A DNA stretch of 8,511 bases, from the NCBI GenBank assembly GCA_037384885.1, contig JARRNO010000085.1:1-8511 (forward strand), read 5' to 3'. This DNA comes from JARRNO01 sp037384885 (GTDB lineage: Bacteria > Acidobacteriota > UBA4820 > DSQY01). The first letter of the stretch is position 1, and each line of letters begins with the position of its first letter. Of this stretch, positions 5,882 through 8,511 are shown piece after piece. A program made the position numbers and the translations under genes. A model generated the notes under the pieces. The model searched no databases. It was not told the origin of the DNA and saw only the letters and a list, made by a program, of their open reading frames with translations.

Positions 5882-7129
5882 ATGCGTTGGGGACTGATCT
5901 TCAAATTGTTCTTGAAATCCTCACAGATCCAGCGCAGAAGAGCCATGTTGACCGTGGCCGCCATCGCCTGGGGCACCATTTCCATCATGCTTCTGCTCGC
6001 CTTCGGGCAGGGGCTCAAGCTCCAACTGAACAAGGGGCGGCGCGGCATGGGCGAAAGCATCGCCGTGCTCTGGCCCAGGACCACTTCGAAGGCCTGGCGC
6101 GGCCTCCCCGTGAACCGGCGTATCCATTTCCGCTACCAGGATCTGAACTACCTCCGTCAGCGCCTCGAAGGCATCGAGGGCATGAGCGGTGAATTCGTCA
6201 ACGATGCCACCTACACGTACGGCACCAAAACCGTCACCAAGAACCTGATCGGGGCGAACGCCAGCTATGGGAATCTCCGCAATCACTTTCCCCAGCCGGG
6301 CGGGCGCTTTTTCAACATCACCGACGTCCGGCAGGACCGGCGCGTCCTGTTCCTGGGCAACGACCTCGCCAAGACGCTCTTCGGCCTTGCCAACCCGGTG
6401 GGAAAGACGGTCCTGCTGGATCAGGTTCCCTACCTGGTCATCGGCGTGATGAAGCCCAAGCTCCAGATGGGTATGTACTACGGCCCCGACTCGGACCACG
6501 GGGTCATCCCCATCACTACCTACCACGCCCAATTCGGCGGGGACGAACTCAACGATATCGTCTTGAAGGCGCAGACCCCTGAAATGCTGCCCGAGGTCAT
6601 CCGAGAAGCGCGCCAGGTTCTAGGGGTGCGTTACAACTTCGATCCCACGGACGAGCGCGCCGTACGAGTCTGGAACACGGTGGAATCGGCGACGGTCCTA
6701 CAGGACATGACGGTGGGCATCCAGATCTTCCTCGGCATCATCGGCGCCCTGACTCTGCTCATCGGTGGGGTCGGCGTGGCCAACATCATGTACGCGGTCG
6801 TCAAGGAGCGGACCCGCGAAATCGGCGTCAAGATGGCCATGGGCGCCCACGCCTCAGACATCACCATGCCGCTTGTCCTGGAAGGGCTCGTCTATACATT
6901 GCTGGGCGGCGCGATCGGCATGTTCGTATCCATGCTTATCGTGACAGCCCTCGGTTTCATTCCCACACACGGGAACCGCGCGCTGCAATTCCTCGGAAAA
7001 CCCACCCTCTCCTGGCCCATCGGTCTTGTGACGATCATGATCCTCGGCGTCATCGGAATCGCCGCCGGCTATTTCCCGGGCCGGAGAGCCGCCGCCATTG
7101 ACCCCGCAGAAACACTGCGATACGAATAG
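5882..7129 (+). CDS. ABC transporter permease, MacB/FtsX type, no ATPase domain (type B, copy 2)
   Basis: This 415-residue permease is the paralogue of the gene at 2254-3513: shared blocks include AAIAWGT, FGQGLK, RRGMG, PGGRFFN, KLQMG, FDPTD, the coupling segment KERTREIGVKMAMGA (308-322), FLGKPTLS and the C-terminal DPAETLRYE. TM1 lies at about 22-43, the periplasmic domain at about 44-279, TM2 at about 280-304, TM3 at about 334-360 and TM4 at about 377-398. Its own marks are LWPRTTS (63-69) and a final GYFPGRRAAAIDP, with Gly where copy 1 has Ala. AGAGGA (5871-5876) lies five bases before the ATG. It follows A2 by 28 bp, reproducing the A-then-B order of the first pair. It is probably the B half of a second heterodimer. 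The gene is full length with no sign of decay, so the second pair is under selection. Confidence 0.93.
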   Translation: MRWGLIFKLFLKSSQIQRRRAMLTVAAIAWGTISIMLLLAFGQGLKLQLNKGRRGMGESIAVLWPRTTSKAWRGLPVNRRIHFRYQDLNYLRQRLEGIEGMSGEFVNDATYTYGTKTVTKNLIGANASYGNLRNHFPQPGGRFFNITDVRQDRRVLFLGNDLAKTLFGLANPVGKTVLLDQVPYLVIGVMKPKLQMGMYYGPDSDHGVIPITTYHAQFGGDELNDIVLKAQTPEMLPEVIREARQVLGVRYNFDPTDERAVRVWNTVESATVLQDMTVGIQIFLGIIGALTLLIGGVGVANIMYAVVKERTREIGVKMAMGAHASDITMPLVLEGLVYTLLGGAIGMFVSMLIVTALGFIPTHGNRALQFLGKPTLSWPIGLVTIMILGVIGIAAGYFPGRRAAAIDPAETLRYE

Positions 7130-7221
7130 CCCCCGTTTGACTTCCGGGGAATAAAGGCTGCTCGCGTCGTGGTTGAGAGTGTGAGGACACCGGTTCGCCG
7201 GAAACGTGGGAGGCTCTGGGG

Positions 7222-8235
7222 ATGGAAGGTCTGCAGGGGGCATTAAGAGAAAGCGGCCGCGAGGCCGCCAGGAGGCCGGCGACGCCGCCCAGGAACTGGG
7301 CCGCCAGCACCGCCGAATTGCGCCGGTCGCTTAAGGCCTCTATTCCCGCGTCCGAGCTGAAATCGCTCCACCGAATCACGCCTTTGAAGCACTTTCTGGT
7401 GACAGGCTATCAGGCCGCCGTCCTCGTTCTTCTCGCCTGGGCCCTGGTCAGGATCAGCAATCCGCTGTTCTGGATCCCGCTCTCCCTGTTGTTAGGCCTG
7501 ACGCTATTCAATTTCACTGTCCTGCTTCACGAAGTCGTGCACAAGATCGTCTTTCAGAGAAGGCGCAAGCGCCTCATGTCGCTGCTCGGCTGGCTGTACG
7601 CCGTACCGAGCGGCATTTCGAAGAGCCAGTTCACCAGGTGGCACCTCGATCACCACGCCGAGCTGGGCACGTCCGACCGCGACCCCAAGCGCCACCGGCT
7701 TTCGCCGAAGCGGAACGCGCGATGGTTCAAGCTGCTCTACTTCACGCCCGCCCTGATTCCCATCTATTTCAGGGCCGCCGCCAGGGAAAGCCGGGGATAC
7801 GACAACGGCCTACGCCGCCGCATCCGTGTCGAACGCGCCGTAGCCGTCCTGATCCATTTGGCGGCTGCAGGTGCAATCGCCTGGTTCTTCGGCGGGTACG
7901 CGCTCGTCCGGCTCTATCTTGTCCCCTACCTCTTCGGATTCCCCATGGCCTTCGCCCTCAACCGCCTCGGCCAGCATTACGACGTGGACCCTTCGGACCC
8001 GGCCCGCTGGGGCACGCGGATCCGCCGTTCGCTCTTCTGGGACTGGGCCTTTCTATGGTCGGGATATCACCTGGAACACCACTACTTTCCCGGAGTCCCC
8101 CTGTACAACCTCAGAAAGTTGAACCGGCTCCTCACGCCCTTTTTCGAGAAGCGGGGTGTGCCGGCGCGTTCTTACTCGTGGCTGCTTTGGCAGTGGCTGG
8201 TCCACAACCGCGAGCCTCACACGAAATGGGCGTGA
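7222..8235 (+). CDS. Membrane fatty-acid-desaturase-family protein (di-iron, three histidine boxes)
   Basis: This 337-residue membrane protein has the three histidine clusters of the PF00487-type desaturase/hydroxylase family: HEVVH (103-107), HLDHH (141-145) and HLEHH (283-287), plus His252 in NRLGQHYD, the sort of extra ligand these enzymes use for their di-iron centre. Hydrophobic stretches lie at about 58-76, 80-102, 170-184 and 205-245. Such enzymes use O2 and electrons to desaturate or hydroxylate acyl chains or related lipids; the substrate cannot be read here. The first 35 or so residues are Ala/Arg-rich and poorly hydrophobic. The ATG at 7222 is preceded by GGGAGG (7208-7213, eight-base spacing), and the in-frame stop at 7174-7176 leaves no earlier ATG or GTG. 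It follows B2 by 92 bp on the same strand, where I see no convincing promoter or terminator, so read-through from the exporter is plausible but unproven. An O2-dependent enzyme implies at least oxygen exposure. Confidence 0.88.
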   Translation: MEGLQGALRESGREAARRPATPPRNWAASTAELRRSLKASIPASELKSLHRITPLKHFLVTGYQAAVLVLLAWALVRISNPLFWIPLSLLLGLTLFNFTVLLHEVVHKIVFQRRRKRLMSLLGWLYAVPSGISKSQFTRWHLDHHAELGTSDRDPKRHRLSPKRNARWFKLLYFTPALIPIYFRAAARESRGYDNGLRRRIRVERAVAVLIHLAAAGAIAWFFGGYALVRLYLVPYLFGFPMAFALNRLGQHYDVDPSDPARWGTRIRRSLFWDWAFLWSGYHLEHHYFPGVPLYNLRKLNRLLTPFFEKRGVPARSYSWLLWQWLVHNREPHTKWA

Positions 8236-8273
8236 ATCCCAACGCGGCCGTGACACTTCGGGACGCCTCGATT

Positions 8274-8339
8274 GGAACCGCGGAGGCGCGGAGACGGGGA
8301 GAAAATACCGATCAAACCTCAGAGCGCACAGAGAGGCCA
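8274..8339. repeat. Degenerate purine-rich GCGGAG / CACAGAG repeat tract
   Basis: GGAACCGCGGAGGCGCGGAG followed by ACGGGGAG, then CTCAGAGCGCACAGAGAGG, form two clusters of short imperfect CGGAG/CAGAG units separated by AT-richer bases. It resembles the dispersed 'CGCAGAGRCGCAGAG' type of intergenic repeat seen in many environmental proteobacterial genomes; that comparison is from memory. No coding role seen. Confidence 0.35.
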
Positions 8340-8354
8340 GTGAATCGGGTCTTG

Positions 8355-8386
8355 CCGTTGCGGGACAAAGGCCGTTCCCGCAACGG
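8355..8386. repeat. Perfect 11-bp inverted repeat (hairpin)
   Basis: CCGTTGCGGGA (8355-8365) and TCCCGCAACGG (8376-8386) are exact reverse complements around the ten-base loop CAAAGGCCGT. It lies 120 bp past the desaturase stop. No T-tract follows on either side, so a dispersed palindromic repeat or RNA-stabilising structure is more likely than an intrinsic terminator. Confidence 0.6.
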
Positions 8387-8397
8387 ATCGCCCACCA

Positions 8398-8436
8398 CAA
8401 TGTAGCGGCCGGTTCCTACCGGCCGTTCCCACATTG
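8398..8436. repeat. Two-tier palindromic repeat (REP-like)
   Basis: An inner perfect stem CGGCCGG (8406-8412) / CCGGCCG (8419-8425) with loop TTCCTA is framed by an outer stem CAATGT (8398-8403) / ACATTG (8431-8436), with small unpaired bulges between them. The organisation suits a dispersed REP-like palindromic element. It shares the decamer GGCCGTTCCC (8421-8430) with the hairpin just upstream (8370-8379). Confidence 0.55.
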
Positions 8437-8484
8437 GCAAGCTATTCAAATCTTTGCCCGCGAAGGCACGCTCTTCAAATCTTT
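8436..8484. repeat. Two-copy 20-bp direct repeat, 29-bp period
   Basis: The units 8436-8455 and 8465-8484 match at 18 of 20 positions, both ending in the identical block TTCAAATCTTT and beginning GGCA-GCT. They are separated by nine bases (GCCCGCGAA). Two units are too few, and the spacer too short, for a CRISPR array. A paired protein-binding site for a gene right of the window, or a local tandem duplication, are the options. Confidence 0.55.
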
Positions 8485-8511
8485 AGCGTCCGCCATCCGT
8501 CCCCCGTCGGG

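Noticed and set aside
4603..6084. 493-codon open frame on the minus strand
   Set aside because: It lies antisense to permeases A2 and B2, which have full family motifs and good ribosome-binding sites. Its composition is that expected of an antisense shadow in GC-rich coding DNA, with no recognisable domain.
7189..7200. CCGG-TTCG-CCGG mini-hairpin before the desaturase
   Set aside because: Only four base pairs, and the loop is closed by G-C rather than the stable C-G of UUCG tetraloops; easily chance in GC-rich DNA.
7130..7221. Promoter for the desaturase at TTGACT (7137-7142)
   Set aside because: No -10-like hexamer occurs at 16-18 bp spacing; the AATAAAG nearby is too close.
7638..8405. 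255-codon + strand frame overlapping the desaturase
   Set aside because: Out of frame with the desaturase, which contains two of its three histidine boxes here. The alternative product is Pro/Arg-rich and has no recognisable domain.
8436..8484. CRISPR array
   Set aside because: Only two 20-bp units with a nine-base spacer and no Cas genes nearby.

Overview
The window carries one strand-uniform block of seven genes, all on the + strand, in GC-rich DNA. It is a membrane-export locus followed by a membrane lipid-type desaturase. The first gene is cut by the left edge. It encodes a periplasmic adaptor of the MacA/HlyD type with a TolC-docking (RLS) signature, so the host is a diderm (Gram-negative-type) bacterium. 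GC content, codon use and the repeat types in the right flank would fit a deltaproteobacterial (Desulfobacterota-like) genome, but that assignment is inference and weak.

Layout: adaptor (1-974, partial), permease A1 (1008-2240), permease B1 (2254-3513), ATPase (3611-4348), a 269-bp gap, permease A2 (4618-5853), permease B2 (5882-7129), then a fatty-acid-desaturase-family protein (7222-8235) and 276 bp of non-coding, repeat-bearing DNA to the right edge.

The four permeases are MacB/FtsX-fold proteins without an attached ATPase domain. They fall into two types. A1 and A2 are alike (about 54% identical over an ungapped hand alignment) and B1 and B2 are alike, while A and B types differ more. 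The locus therefore reads as adaptor - A - B - ATPase - A' - B', an old duplication of a permease pair around a single ATPase. By analogy with LolC/LolE plus LolD, each A+B pair would form a heterodimer driven by a separate LolD/MacB-type ATPase, and the adaptor would connect it to a TolC-type outer-membrane channel. Whether the two pairs share the one ATPase and adaptor is the main open question. The substrate cannot be read from the sequence.

The 269-bp gap before the second pair is the least ordinary non-coding stretch inside the cluster. It holds a ribosome-binding site placed before an ATA triplet that opens a 47-codon frame, two perfect or near-perfect stem-loops, a possible sigma70-type promoter, and a tRNA T-arm-like motif on the minus strand. 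The tail after the desaturase holds two strong inverted repeats sharing a decamer, and a 20-bp direct repeat with a 29-bp period.
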